64,000 nt of DNA from Blastomussa wellsi (Eukaryota; Cnidaria; Anthozoa; Scleractinia; Plerogyridae), in contig OX393564.1 in NCBI GenBank assembly GCA_947652115.1, positions 21,305,976 to 21,369,975 on the forward strand, written 5' to 3'. Made by a program: the position numbers and the translations under genes. The notes under the pieces are model-generated. The model made no database searches and was not told the origin of the DNA. It saw only the letters and a program-made list of their open reading frames with translations. This document shows, one piece after another, positions 33,901 to 47,935 of the stretch; positions within the stretch are counted from its first letter, which is position 1; the number at the start of each line of letters is the position of its first letter.

Positions 33901-36900
33901 TGTACCTGAAATCCAAGTGCACATTTGCCAACCATGAACTGGGCAGTGTTGGTTCTGTCCAGACAATCCACACAGTTTGTCCTCAGTACACCATTCTTGA
34001 AAATGGCAAAAAGGTAAAGAAAAGATTTACTTACTAAAGATAAAACATATTAAGTAACTGTATAGGTTTTTAAGAAAGCAGTAACCAACTGTGAACGTTA
34101 AAAATATGATGGAAGAGAGCAAAGAAATGATATTTCCAATATTTTATCAAATTTTGGTTTGAATATGATAGTCTGTCCATCGAAGTTTCTGTTGCTTTTG
34201 TAAGCATGTGCATAGAGCAAGGGCTCTCCTAACCCATCCACCCCAGGGGTAACCCTGTAATGGACTATCATCCCATCCGGGGGAAGGGGGGTAACAACAC
34301 TCCTAGTTGCTTCGTGATAAGGAAACCAAGATAAGCTCTGGCTGAAAAAAAAAGTTTTGCTATAAAAGGGATAGCTCCTCCCAAATCTCACACCTTTCAG
34401 GCATGAAATGCAAATTTGTACTCTTGCATTCATCACACGTTGTACAGGTGAGCGTTCTGTCAACTAAACACGCTTCAAAATCTCATGAAACTGAAAGATG
34501 ACCTGGACAAAAACAGGACATAGCTTGCTAATGTTTTAAACAACATTCTCAGCAGAAATGAAACACCACAGGTCGCTTGTCTGTTGTTTACGCTTTGATG
34601 GTTGAGTGATGAAGTTTGAGACAAGCAAAGGTGGTTTGAGAAAGGCTATTGCATGCAGAGACTTAACCTACCTGTTCTCTTCCCAGATTTTCATCTGAAT
34701 ACCCAGTACCACACATGCCATTCAATCTAAAACAAAATGTTTCATTTTGAATGTTAGTAAAGTTTAAAACTGTGTTTTGAAGTGAGAAATGATGTGCAGC
34801 GGAGTATTTTTTTTTTGACGAAATTTGAGGTGTCTAGACAGCCGATGAAATACTGTCTCGATCTTCTCAATCCAGAAAAAAACTAAGGAGTGAACAGAGA
34901 AATAAAATTGACAAAATCCAAGCCTTCATTTTCTTTTGTTTTAACCTGCTTACCGGTATTCTTTGTTATTCTTTGTGCTCAACAGACCAACCAAAGTGCT
35001 TGTACAGTAGTCCATCTCACATAATAATACAAATTCAAAGTTCTGAAACAGTCAACTTTTATAAATCAAGTAAACATGAAGTATTAAGTTTACCTTGAAT
35101 CTTTTCTGATCTGGTTGCAGTACAATTCTTGCCCACTGTGGAAAAATCCAGTGGATTTGAAAACCTGGAAGCATTTAATTCATGAGTGCATCAAACGAGA
35201 AACAGAAGAAAACATCACACTTTAACACCACTTTTCTAACATAACAAGATGCAATAAATAATGAATACAATACACCACGTACTACACCATCATTCATCAA
35301 TAATAATAATAATAATAATAATAATAACTTTATTTAAGTGTCAATGTATTTAGCACCACTGTGCTAATTGGGGACACTGTAAATACGTAAACAAATATTG
35401 TAAATGAAACAGAAAGTTCTTAAAAATCCCAACTGGCAGGAGGCAGACCAGTTGGCTATTTACAAAGCGTGGAGGAGTTGAATTCGGGACCACCGAAGAC
35501 AAATCCGTTTTAGTGGTAGGGAGGAGGACTCGAACCCGGGACCACCAGATTACAAGTCCAGCGCCCTGACCACTAGGCCACGCTCGCCTCCATAACTATG
35601 TCTTCATCACCACAACTATGTCTCCATCAACTGTGTCTTGACAAAAAAAACCTAGGGTAGTTGTGCTACACTGTAGTTACTCAAAGCACAAACCTCATCA
35701 GCAATAACAGTCAGCTTCTCCATTACATTACAGTCTTTACTGCAATAAAAAAAAATCAAAAAAAAGTTTAGTACACACAAAGTGTTCCAGTGAGGGCTTA
35801 GCTTTCTCTAAGCATGGGTTTCAAACCAACTGAACTCCGGTGGTTACTAGCTTAGGGCTGCAAATAATTTTTTCCTGTGGAAAGACATGTGTCTGACTAG
35901 CCACCATTTTGATTGGACAAAACTATGTTGAGGGTGGATGTCATGCTCGATAACGTGGTATCAAAGGCGTAAAAAAATGTCCCGAAATCTGTCTGAGCAA
36001 AGTTGCGATGTCACCAGAAATATTTGGCAAATTTTGGGTTGGTAATTGTCCGAAGTTCAAGTGCAGCTCAGCCAGCTTGTTTTGAAACCCATGCTTAAGG
36101 TTCATTTTCACCAGCAACAGAGTTTGAGTCACAATTTGAGTCATCAGAGCATAACTGAGCAAAAACTGTGCTAACAATCTTCGTGGCAATGGTAGCAAAC
36201 TCGATCAGCTGGCCCCCAATACTAGTTTTAAACATAGATCTTTCTCGTATATTGCATGCCACCTCTGGAACAATAGACCTTTGCATGTTAGAGAGGCCCC
36301 AAATCTTAAGGATTTTGTGGCCAAACTTAAGAAACTTAAGTTGAGCCAAGACGAGTGTCGTTGTAATTCCTGCTCTAATTAGATTGTATTTTAATTGATA
36401 GTACATGGCTTGTTTATTAGTTAATTTTATAAAAGATTCCTACATTTTCTTAATTTATATACTACTGTAGATACACGTACATTTTTGTAATAAGTCCTTC
36501 TTTAGGCTCATCAATGTCACATGTTTAAATAAAGTTTTTCAGTTTCATCTGCTCTTCTGGTTATCACTGTCATCAGTGTAAACCAGTCTTTGCAGAACTC
36601 TTATCACCAATGTGTGCAACAGTTAATTAGTGATGCTTCACAAAGCTTATGTTTGAAATCTGTTTGAACTGTTACCAAATACTGACACCTACAACAATAG
36701 TTATTTCGGTAGAACTTCTAAGGACTGGAATGCATTGCCAAGCTAAATTGGCATGTCTGATTATTTTAGCTAGTAATGAATATCAATTAATGAGTGATGT
36801 AATTGTTGTTTTTATTAGTTTAATATCTAGTAGTCTGTTGTATTATCTAATCTTAGATGTTAAATGAATCTATATTTAAGATATTTTTATTACTTAATCT

Positions 36901-39900
36901 TACTAATAACGTCTTGGTCGCTCTTTGTAAGACTGAAGATTATTGAATAAAGGATGAATCTACTGAAATTCTGGGCAGGAATTACCAACTGCAAATGAAA
37001 CCCACCTCCCTTTGAAACAATGAAATGTTTGCACTAAAACCCGAACACGTAGTTTTCCCATTATTGAATTGGGGGAGCGGGGAGGGGTGGTCTTAATTTT
37101 TCATTTCAACTGTAAAACAATTGTAACAATAAAGATGAAATTATCAGTAATCACACGAGCATGGGACAAAGAAAAACTCCTGGTGATCTAAGACCATTTA
37201 CTAGGTTCAAATGGCCTTCGCTCACCAGGAGTTCTCGTAGCTCACTTGGTTAGAGCGCCCTATTGGTAATCTGGGAGGTCATGGATTTGAATCTTGTCAG
37301 GGACTCAGAATTCTTCTTTGTCCCACGCTCAAGTCATAATTGATCATTTTCATCCTTATCATTTATTCACCGAGCTAAAAATTTACCATCTATCATATTT
37401 ATCAAACCAATTGTCAGTGCAGGCATAATGCTAGACTGTACATTTTTAGTCTAACCTCTTGTTGTATCTAGCCATGTCCCATGCCTTGTACTGTATGGCA
37501 TGTTGCACTGGTAAAAACTGGTTCAAGTACGTCACAGCTCTTTCCAGTTCTTCACTGAGTATCTGCTCATGTCTTTTCTTTTCCTTCTTCTACAAAATCA
37601 CAAGCAAGTTTAAGTTGTACCTGCCAACTTTTTCTTTGCCAAATCATGCAATTTTTTATTAGGGTTGTCTTCATGCAAGGATTACCGATGATGTTCAAGT
37701 AAACATGATTTGGGTCCTAGTCCCAGGATGTGTTTTGAGTTTAACACAATGTCATCAAAACATCATCGTTTTAATTCTAAAATTGGTGAATTCAGGTGAT
37801 GTATCATCATGAACTAGAATGTTTCTTTTCTTGCATTGCTTCAAGTTTACATGTTTTTAGAAACTGTGTCTGCTGAGACTGTAATATGTCAAAACTTTCA
37901 GCATGACGTGAGAAATTTGTCCACAGGCATGAGCAGCTGTGGACAAGTTTCAGACCCACAGGCATGAGACTTGCACCCAGTTACAGTTTAAGATGTACAC
38001 TGCAGCTAACAAAGTTGATAAAAGTGTAATTTATTTCAAAGACAATAAACTACAAACTTACCTTGACAAGATTGAGAATGACTATGGGAGATCCAAACCG
38101 TCTTAAAAGTTGGTTGAAATGTTGACCAGCAGCTGAGCAGAATGGATCAGCACGGTCAACTATGAAAGAAAAGACAGAAAACCTTACTGTTTCCTGGATA
38201 TCACTGTATAATGTTTGAGGGGAATATTGTTGGACTCGATCTCAAAGTGAAAACAGGATACTACTTACAGTTAGAATACGTAAGGACTACTTACTAATGA
38301 TTTGTGGTTTTGGTACCATAACCTGCTTTACCTCCTGAAAAATGGAAAAAAGTTACTATAGGTAGAATATCATAGGTAAAATGTCATAGTCATTAGAGGT
38401 TTGGCAAGAACAATGAAAACATTTTGAACATTTTTCCTATAGCAAAAATATTCTATTGTTCCAACATGGCTGCCATGCAAAACATCTAATGACTACGACA
38501 TTCTACCTTTCATGACTTCATGGAGGTCCAGTATAATGTTGCCTACGATAAAGTCCCTTTCAGTTTATAATCCAGCACATTAAAAATTGATGACCCTTTC
38601 ATATACCTCCAGCCTGAAAGAAGCACTCCTTTGGGCTTGGCATCCTCAAAAATATGAGGCCTTCCAAGGAGTAAAAGCGACATGCACACACGGCCCTGAA
38701 AACTGGTGAGCGACAAGGGATATGAATATGCTGCTAAAATGTGACAGCGACATAATAAACTGTGAAAAATGACGGTGACATTGGAAAGTTGTGCATTTTA
38801 CCAATAATAGTTAATGTCCCAGTTCCTAGTGAGTTATGGTTCAAACTGTGAACAAACACACGCAATAAAGACACATTATATGGCGTAAGGGGGGAACACC
38901 GCTCCTCAATCGGCGTGACAGACGAACTTCCATTGCGTGACCCAAAAGCTAAACTTATCTCCCCAGCGGTAAAACCCGCGCTGGATCGGACAAGTCGGCG
39001 AGGCCAAAAGCTACACGTCCTAGAAGCCTAACTCTAAACAGCACTACGAGCTGACCTCCTGTCAGCATCGTGCTAGAGTATAGACAGTTGTGACTTCTCA
39101 AACCTTACTATCTCCCCAGCACTAGGAGCCGACTCTGCCGGCACGTGCTCGATCGGACAAGAAGAGGCATAAAAGAGCATAAAAGCACCAATAAAATAGC
39201 GAAAACGAAGCTTGGGGAAGTCGCTGCAAGACTTAACCGACAGCGTAACGCAAGAGGTGAACCCCAGTTTATTAAGTAAAAAACAGCAAGCCTCCAAAGG
39301 GAGGGAGGGTGGGATTCACAATTGGAGGTCTAACTAACAGTTACAGTAGCGATATAACTAGCGAATGATACCAAAGTTCAAGCTAGCACTTTTTATAGCT
39401 AGACAGATGTCTGGATTTAGGCCAATGGTAAACTGTGTACCATCGAATGGAAGGAACCCATACGGCTTTGAATGAGACATGAATAGAGATAGTCAAAGGA
39501 CTAACCAAACAAAACCCATGATATCATCGTACAAGACATTATTGCAACATGTGTACTTAAAAGACTATTTGAGACCATTGCTTACCTAGACAAGAAAGAG
39601 TACATAGAGTACTGTTGTGTTACATTACATAAGAACTAGTTGTGTACGCAAATAGTGACAACCCGCAAGGGGTTTCAAGCGTCACGCTCCATTAACTGCG
39701 CTTTAACGATAGTCTTTAAAACTTTATTAAAAATAATAATACATATACGATAAATGTAGCACAAAAGTGACTCAGAATACAGGAAATGACATTTCTGAGG
39801 GCTCAGATTTTCAAAATTTCCCCACAGAAGCCTACTTTCAAAGCCCCCTAGCAGTGTTGGGCTTTTGCTGCTCACAGACTTTTGCCTGTTGAGCAACATG

Positions 39901-42900
39901 AAAGTCCGGTTATAGCCCTGTAGCAAAACAGTTTCTCACAAAAAAAGTGACAGTCACAGACTACAAAAAACGACAGCGACATTTACAACTGTAGATTAGG
40001 TGGCATTGGTCTTCATTAGAAAGTGACATCGTGACACAGCTACCCCTCTTGGACAGCCTCAAATATATGCAAGCTGGTGTCAATGAACTGACAGTGATGG
40101 GTGAGAAAAGTATCTAGAACATTATTATCAAGAAAAAATTCTTTACCTGTGACCAGAAAGAAGGGACTGACCCTCTCAGCTGGACATAAGAAGTAAATCT
40201 GCCGCTTTTGAATGACAGTACTGAGGCATCATGAACAATTTGTTCTGTCTCAACCTCATTTGCTACATTTCCCTAAAAAATCAAACAGCAAACATGCAAT
40301 GAATTTGCTGGGTGAACGTTTCTTCTGGTCAGGCCAAAAGAGGAAATTTTTGCACATTACACTCTGATAAATTGAACCTGCAACTGTTGCTTAAATTACA
40401 TTTGCTGAACGTTTTATGTACTGTTAAGTACTCCAGTCCCCATGGGAGGCATGTTGGCCAAACGATTAGTGTACTGGACTCCGGATCAAATAGCCCAGGT
40501 TTGAGTAATCTGTTCCAGGCTCTTGACAGGTGGTCACGGGAAAAGTGGATGAGAAAGGGAAAACAAGGAGTGCTCTCCTTAGTCTACCCTCGCATGCTTT
40601 ACGATGTGCTCCAACTATCAACAGCCTACTATAGACCAGGATTCAAGCACTGACGGCATAGTGTTTCTTTCTTGGGCAAGACACTTTGCTCCTTTAGTAC
40701 TTCTCTTTACCCAGGTGCATAAATACATGTAGGTACTGGTGAATTTAATGCTTGTGGTAACCATGCAGTGGAGTAGAAATATTCAATGGGAAGTAGAAAT
40801 ACTCCCATTCTCTTCATGATAATTAAGGAAACCAGGATAAGCTCTAGACTGATGGGCCACTAGGCCCAAACACAGACTTCACCGTTTTTACTCCAGACCC
40901 TGTTGGAAACCCCACGGGTTCTCCTTGTAATTTTTGGTGGGTGTGTGCCGCCCGGATCGCCAAATCCAGACCCTATTTCAGACCAATGCATGCCATTTTC
41001 CACACCCATTTTCAGACCTGGCTCCAAAAATCCGTACCCGTTTTCAGACCTGACCGTGAAAATATACACTTGTTTTACACCTACTAGGTAAAATTTAGCT
41101 GGAATGATATATTTCATCTAGTTCTCTTTCTCTCTCATTAGTTACTCGTCCCAGTTACTGAGAAGAAAGGTATGTTTATAAGCTTTCGTAATTGTTCCCC
41201 CAAAAAACATACCCAAATTGAGAATATAAAAGCCAAAAGCTATACCTGTTTTCAGACCAAAACGGCTCAAAAACCATACCCTTTGGGGCGGCACATACCT
41301 ATATACCTAATATAGGGGAGTACCCCCCCCCCCCCCCCTGGTTAGAAACAAAAAAATTTTAATGCTTGTAGCAGGCTTGATTTCAGATTGAAATACCGGT
41401 ATGACATGAATCTGTCTTAGTACTAGTACCCATCACTTATTTTCAACTGCAAAATGTCTACGATAAAAAGCAAATATGGGAGTTTTAATGTATGGCATGG
41501 ACCTTGTCATTTGCTCCTCTCTTCAAAAATCTGGTTCCAGCAAATTCCTTTGATCTTCTTGCAATCAGTGTCACATATATAGGTCGACCATAAACACAAA
41601 TATCTAGGCATCACCTGTTAAGGGGATCAACCTGGCATATTCTGTTGATAGTTTACAAATAATAACTCATTGTCACTCACCACAGAACACAAATGAGAGG
41701 TATACAATAAGAAGACATACTCAGTTAATGCATATCTCAAATTAAAAAAAATCATGCTTTGACATTTCTGTATTGAGCTTAGAGGCACCAAGTAGCAAAT
41801 TGGCTAGTGTGGACACGTTTTTGCTTAGGTGCACCAACTTGACTCTTTCCCTTTGATTCATATTCGAAATGAAACTCTTGGCACTGAAATAGCTTTGTAG
41901 TTCTAACTTCACACTTTAAAAATTAATTTACTAAAAGTTATATAACATGCATTCCACTCAATTTTATAAAATAACTGAGATAATATGTGTGCTCTCATTA
42001 GTCAATTGGTGTATTTAGATGAGAGTATGTAAACACGGTCGTGATGTTTTAGATTTGCGTATATTTTGGGAAATATTAAATATAAAAGAGAAACTTTTAG
42101 AAAACTTATACTGTGTGTTTACATAGCCTCATCTATTCTCCAAAGTCATACAAGCCTGGGAAAATAACTGTCTTGAATTCTCTCATTACCCCCCCTCCCT
42201 GTGTTTATATGAGGCTATATAAACATGGAAAAAGTCCTCTGTTGCTTAAGTATTTTAACATACTGTCAATTCCCAGGAGATATCCACCAATAACATCATG
42301 TTTGCAAAGTAAAAAGCTGAAAGGATACCAGATTGTCCAACAAAACCATTAACAATGTGCAAAATCCAGTCAGGATGTACAGCCCCCTCAAAGCCCTGCA
42401 GCAGACATCTGTTCCACACAAACTTGCTGCACGACTTGTTCTTGCTCAAGAATGGCTTCTCCTTTTGCTGTCTTAGTTTCTCACAATCTGAACAACCAGT
42501 CTCTTTACTGCCTGCTGTATTACTATTTTTCACAGTATGTATATCGTCACTGCCTGTGTTACCAACTGATTGAAGCTCTGAACCTTTGGTCTCTTTTGCT
42601 GCCAAAGTTGCCATGTCATCTGAAGAATGATCTGGTTCAGCTCTAATTGCAATTGTGCTATTAATTGCACTGTTTTGATCACTATTACCAGAAAAGACAG
42701 CATTTACATTTTCATTTTCTTCTTTTTCAGTGCTGTCAACAACCACATTACTACGTTGAACTTGCCCATCACCAATACTAACATCATTACATGTATTTGA
42801 TTCACTAGAATCACCAGAGAAGACTTGATCACCACCTAACGCAGTTTGGTCAAGTGCTTTATTGCCCTTCGACACTCTAGGTTCAGAACTGTCTGCTAGA

Positions 42901-45900
42901 GGCTCAGCACGGCCTGTGGAAGCAGACTTGTCTTGTGAAGTTTCTTTGTCAAAGTGATCACATGTTCCCCAAGCCTGCCATGAATCTGCTGTAGTAGACA
43001 AAGCTGGTGGGTTGATGATGGGGGCCATTTGACGCTGAAGGTTATGTGTCAGATCATAACTGTAGCTGTGAGAGAAAGACGAGAACATGGTTAAAAGTTT
43101 TTTTATTAGCAGATTGAAAAATTCAGTCCAACACTCTTAAGAGAATCTCTCTCGAAATTAGCGGTCTGTTGAATAGAGGTTGAATAGAAGGCCTTAAAAA
43201 TAACCACCAAAAATTCTTGGCATTGGCTTAAAAAGATTTAACTAAAAAAGAAAGTAAGTTAACCCATTGACTCCTGGAGATTTTTGCAAAAAACACGTTT
43301 TTTAGACATTTTGAACATTTTCTAGTCAGTTGTAGACTAAATCTGCTCCAAATCTCTCCAAAATGCATTTGCAAAATAAAGACATGCCATGTTTTTCACT
43401 ACAATAGCATTTAATGACATTTTAGCTCGGGCATGCGCACAAATCAAAATTTTGAGATCGTGACCCACCTTTTTAGGCTGAAAAAGTGACCCACCTCTTT
43501 GGGCTCTTCGTTTTTGTTTCACTTTTCCTTTCTGTTGGCCTTTTTCTGGGCTTGCTTTCGGTTCGAGAATTGCCAAGATAGCATCAATGAGACGGGAAAT
43601 ACTTAACATGAAATAGCCAAGGGTAAGCTCCTTTAACCCAATCAATATCATCTGGGTATCACTGGAAAGCTCTTCTGCTCCTGCACAACTGGGGTAAAAG
43701 GAATTCCTATTTTGGTCAACTATAGCTGATGACGTCAGAAGCAGAACAAAGGCCAACATCTGTCACAGCCGGTTACGACTGGTGTAGGAGTCAATGGGTA
43801 AAAGTACTGTATATTAAGTAGATTGATTTCATTACAGTACTGTACCTAAAATAAAAGTTGCTTGAGAGATCAACATTTTGAAAGATCTTGACATATCTGA
43901 AATAAAAAAACCTCAGTTAAAACAAGAAAGTATGTTTACAAATGTAAAAATTACTATCATGGTCGGACAGTTAAGTCCACAGCACCACGTGGCAGGATTT
44001 TCGATATGAACATTACAAGTAATATATAGATTTAGCCAAGCCTAAAAGTGGAGCTCCAATTTTTCTGCTGGTGCTTTTTAAAATAGTTTGTGAAAGAAAG
44101 TTGCAGCTTAGTTTGTCTGTGGCACAGGCTAGGTTGAATTTATCTGTTGATCAATATACGAATGAATCCTTACATGTATGAGTTCATTGTTAAAGGAAGT
44201 GCCAAATTTGTCACTGAAAAAGTCTCATGTGGATTTGGATAGTTATACAACGTTTTTCTTTCCAAGAAGGGAACAGGCAGTTATTTTGACCAATTATTTC
44301 AGTAAAAATTGCATAAATTGTCCCAGCTGGTGCTACAGATCATAGTAAATTGGATTTGAGCCCATGATCCAATCATATATCAACACCTGGTCAGCGGTCA
44401 ACTTAAAAAAAGCATGTGATCTTGATGAGTTCTAAACCTGAGCCCTGCCAATTGCATGACCATCTCAAGGTAATGATGCAACCTTATGGTAACCTTTTTC
44501 CAGGTCGAGCTCTCTTTGGACTATGGCCACCATATTGGGGCAACGTTGTTTGTATGTATGTACCAGTACTTTGCATGTGCCCATGAGTTGTTCCTCTTGT
44601 CATTTTGACCAGGAAGAATGAAAGGCATGGTTCTCCTGTTTACAGTTTGTATGCATTGTTGATTTTCCTATTTCTATGGGTATAGGGCTTTGCTCTGCTA
44701 CGGCCCTTTGGGCCACTGGAGCTACTACAATCATGTAACTAAACTTAACTCACAAAAGGTTGCAAAATCTCTGGGAATCAGCTAGAGCTATAGGGTAAAG
44801 TCTGTGTCGAACCTAGTGGCTCATACCGCCTGAGCTTATCCTGGTTTCCCTAGCATTAAGTGACTTGGAGTATTTCTTCTTCCCCTGGATGGGATGCTTG
44901 CCCAGTGCAGTGTTACCCCTCAGCATTATATTGTTGGTACCCATTTATACTCCTGGGTGGAGAGAGGCACTGTGAGAGTTAAGAGTCTTGCGCAAGAACA
45001 CAACGCAGTGTCCCGGCCAGGGCTTGATAAGGAGTCGATCCAGAGCAGGGATGCAGCTAAGGGCCGGCTACCGGCTAATTTCACTGACTGAAAGAGAGCT
45101 TATCACCGGCTTAAACTTCACTAGAAAACAAAGACTCAAAGAAATTTTGCAGGTACAATGGTCATAAAAGCCGGCTGAGCTTGTTTGTGAGCCGACTTTG
45201 TAATTTCTTAGCTACATTCCTGCCAGAGCCCAGCGTACTGACCATTACACTAAAATCGGCTCTTATAACAGCACTTTATTTTACAGCTTCCCTCTGTAGA
45301 ACATTCCATATTGTGTTGTTCCAGAAAATAATGCACATCCCCATTATTTAAGGTTTTTGTTTGAATCGAAACTCCATTCCCCACCTCTTCAAAAATTCTA
45401 TTTTAGATCCATACAGAAATTTGCATTTGAGCACCCCTTTTCCCTTTGCAATTCCAATGAACTTCCATGGAGTATAACAAGGAACCACACATTAACAACA
45501 TTAGCACATACTTGGATTCATCAGGGTGTTGAAACTTCTGTCTGACCAGTTCATTTGCTATTGGAATCAGCTTTGTGTCCTCAATCTTATAGATACTGTG
45601 TGCTCCAATCTGGGCCTCCCTGAAAAGGTTTAAATTACAACACATTATTAATTAATTTAGGACTTCAGTATTATAACAATAGAGTTGATGTTCACGGGAG
45701 TAAATAGGTTTTTGGCCCGTAGGCGAGGGCTAAAGCTCTGAGGAGGGCCAAAAACATATTTAAGCCCAAGAACATCAACTCTATTACTCTATCACTTCAG
45801 AGGGCATTGAGAACAGCAATCAAAGACAGTAAGCAATATCTTGAACACTTCCGGCAGTTAGCTGGTGTTTATTTTTGATCGAAAATCAGGCTAAAGATAT

Positions 45901-47903
45901 TTTCGAACCTTGCCAGAAAACCTCAAAATTCAATCATGTTTAACGGTTAGAACAAAATTTGCTCTACATTTTCTTCAAATTAAACATACAGAATTCTATA
46001 GACAGCAAAGAAATATCTATTTAGTGTTGTTCAAATGAATTTTGCAGCAAAATAAACTGAACTGGCAGTTTGGCATTGAATGAGTTTCGCTCGATGAAAA
46101 CAAACTTACGTTCACTTCAGTTTGGCTGCCTGGATTCTTCTTTGAGTTTCCATAAACAAATTCCTCTTCATCTAGCTAAGAAGAGTTAGAATTTACTTAA
46201 TTGTAAGGCGTTTAAGCCGTTTTGTCCTTATAGAGCTAGACAATATAATAGCACAGATGGAAAAGCCTCAACTGAGTCAGCGAGTGAGCTTGAGTGAGCT
46301 TGAAGTTGAGTTGCTTGCGAGCAAGAAAATGGCGCGAACAGTTGAATGGTTTTCAATTCTGATTGGCTGGCGTCTTCACTTTCTTGTCTCTGATTGGTCC
46401 ACGCGGCGGGCTAAAATACATTTTAGCCCGCTGAATTCTCCATTTTAGCCCGTAAAATACACCACAATGCCGATGAAATGATTATAATATTGGATATTTA
46501 TTAGGGTTATGTTTATATTGTATACCTACTGTATACCTATATTTGTATACCTATGAACATACTGATCCAATCTTTAAAAACCTTGGTATTTTAAAATTTC
46601 ATGACATACACCTATTACAACTACCATAGGTTTATTCCTGTACTCCTATCAAAACCATACTCTTCCTTTAAAATTTGATTGTAAATTTACCTTAAAGAGA
46701 CAAATTCATTCATATAATACAAGAAACTCTCACGCTTTTCGTTTGCCTTTCTGTTGGACTAACATCAAGCAATTTTCCATTTTTTAGCATGGACCCAAAT
46801 TTTACAACTCTAAGATCATCAACTCGTCCTCCCGTCTCCTTTAAAAAAGCATTAAAGGCATTTATTTATAATAACTATTAGCATTCTTACATTAATGTGC
46901 TTTACGTATTAGCTTTATTGCAGCTTTCGTTTTCATAGGGTAACTTAATTTCCATTTGATAAATGTAATTGCATCGACCATCATGTTCTTCTTTTTTAAT
47001 TTCATCAACTGAGGAGGCCTAATTAACATATGCTACATAGTTTTTTTTAGGCCTCCTCCCCATTGTTACCTTTTTTCTTTCTATCTTTTTTTTTTGTTTT
47101 CATTATAATAATGTTATCTAAGGTGTGGCAAATAAATAAATATTAATTAAATAAATAAATAATCTGCATAAATTTCTTGCAACAAATTTCCAAAAAAATA
47201 GGCGTACTTACTTTCTTCTTTCTGTGATCAATATGATGTAATAGCCTTCCAGAAATCTAACAAACCCTGCAGATAATATCGGTAATTGTCAGGTTAATGT
47301 GATTAAAGGGATACAGTCAGCTTTGGGACCGCGCTGTCCTGGACACTAGTTTTCTCACTTTGAAAAATGTTTACCTCAACCTGAAATCAAAGTTATGCAT
47401 CAAGTACATCTATAAATCTGCTTCAATCTTGTCAGTGTTTCGCTCGATTTTCAATCGTTTATTGAAAACCTGTTTTTGAGTGTGCTAATTTGCTCATCCT
47501 AGGATATTATTTTATCATATTTGTTTAAAACAGTATGGATTGCGATAAAGTGTGATATGCAAAGTAGTTATGTAATGGTATCTAATGCACATGTGCACCA
47601 GTTGACTGTGTCCCTTTGAATGAAACAAAACATTATTAGCAGACAATTTTATAACACAAATACGTAAATGCATACATACAATTCGGGCTCCTTCAAATAT
47701 TTTTTTCATTATTACAGTCTTTCCTGTAAAACCGTGAACATCAGACATGTATATGGAATGTCACAAGAAAAAAGCCAATCAGGTGTGAGAAAACTAAACC
47801 GCAAACACCAATGGTAATTAGTTTGTGGTTTTGAGGGTTGTTCGCGTGTCCTGAACTTTGCTGTGATTGGTCACCACATAATCAACATTCCTGAAATATT
47901 TCA

Positions 47904-47935
<32 letters not shown>

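Noticed and set aside
36649..36867. 72-codon frame starting MFEICLN
   Set aside because: Wrong frame of a LINE 3' remnant whose true terminal frame reads [20 protein letters not shown].
37225..37330. Functional tRNA gene
   Set aside because: A and B boxes are visible but the acceptor and anticodon stems do not pair, and a sister copy with a common trailer at 22345-22440 shows it is a SINE head.
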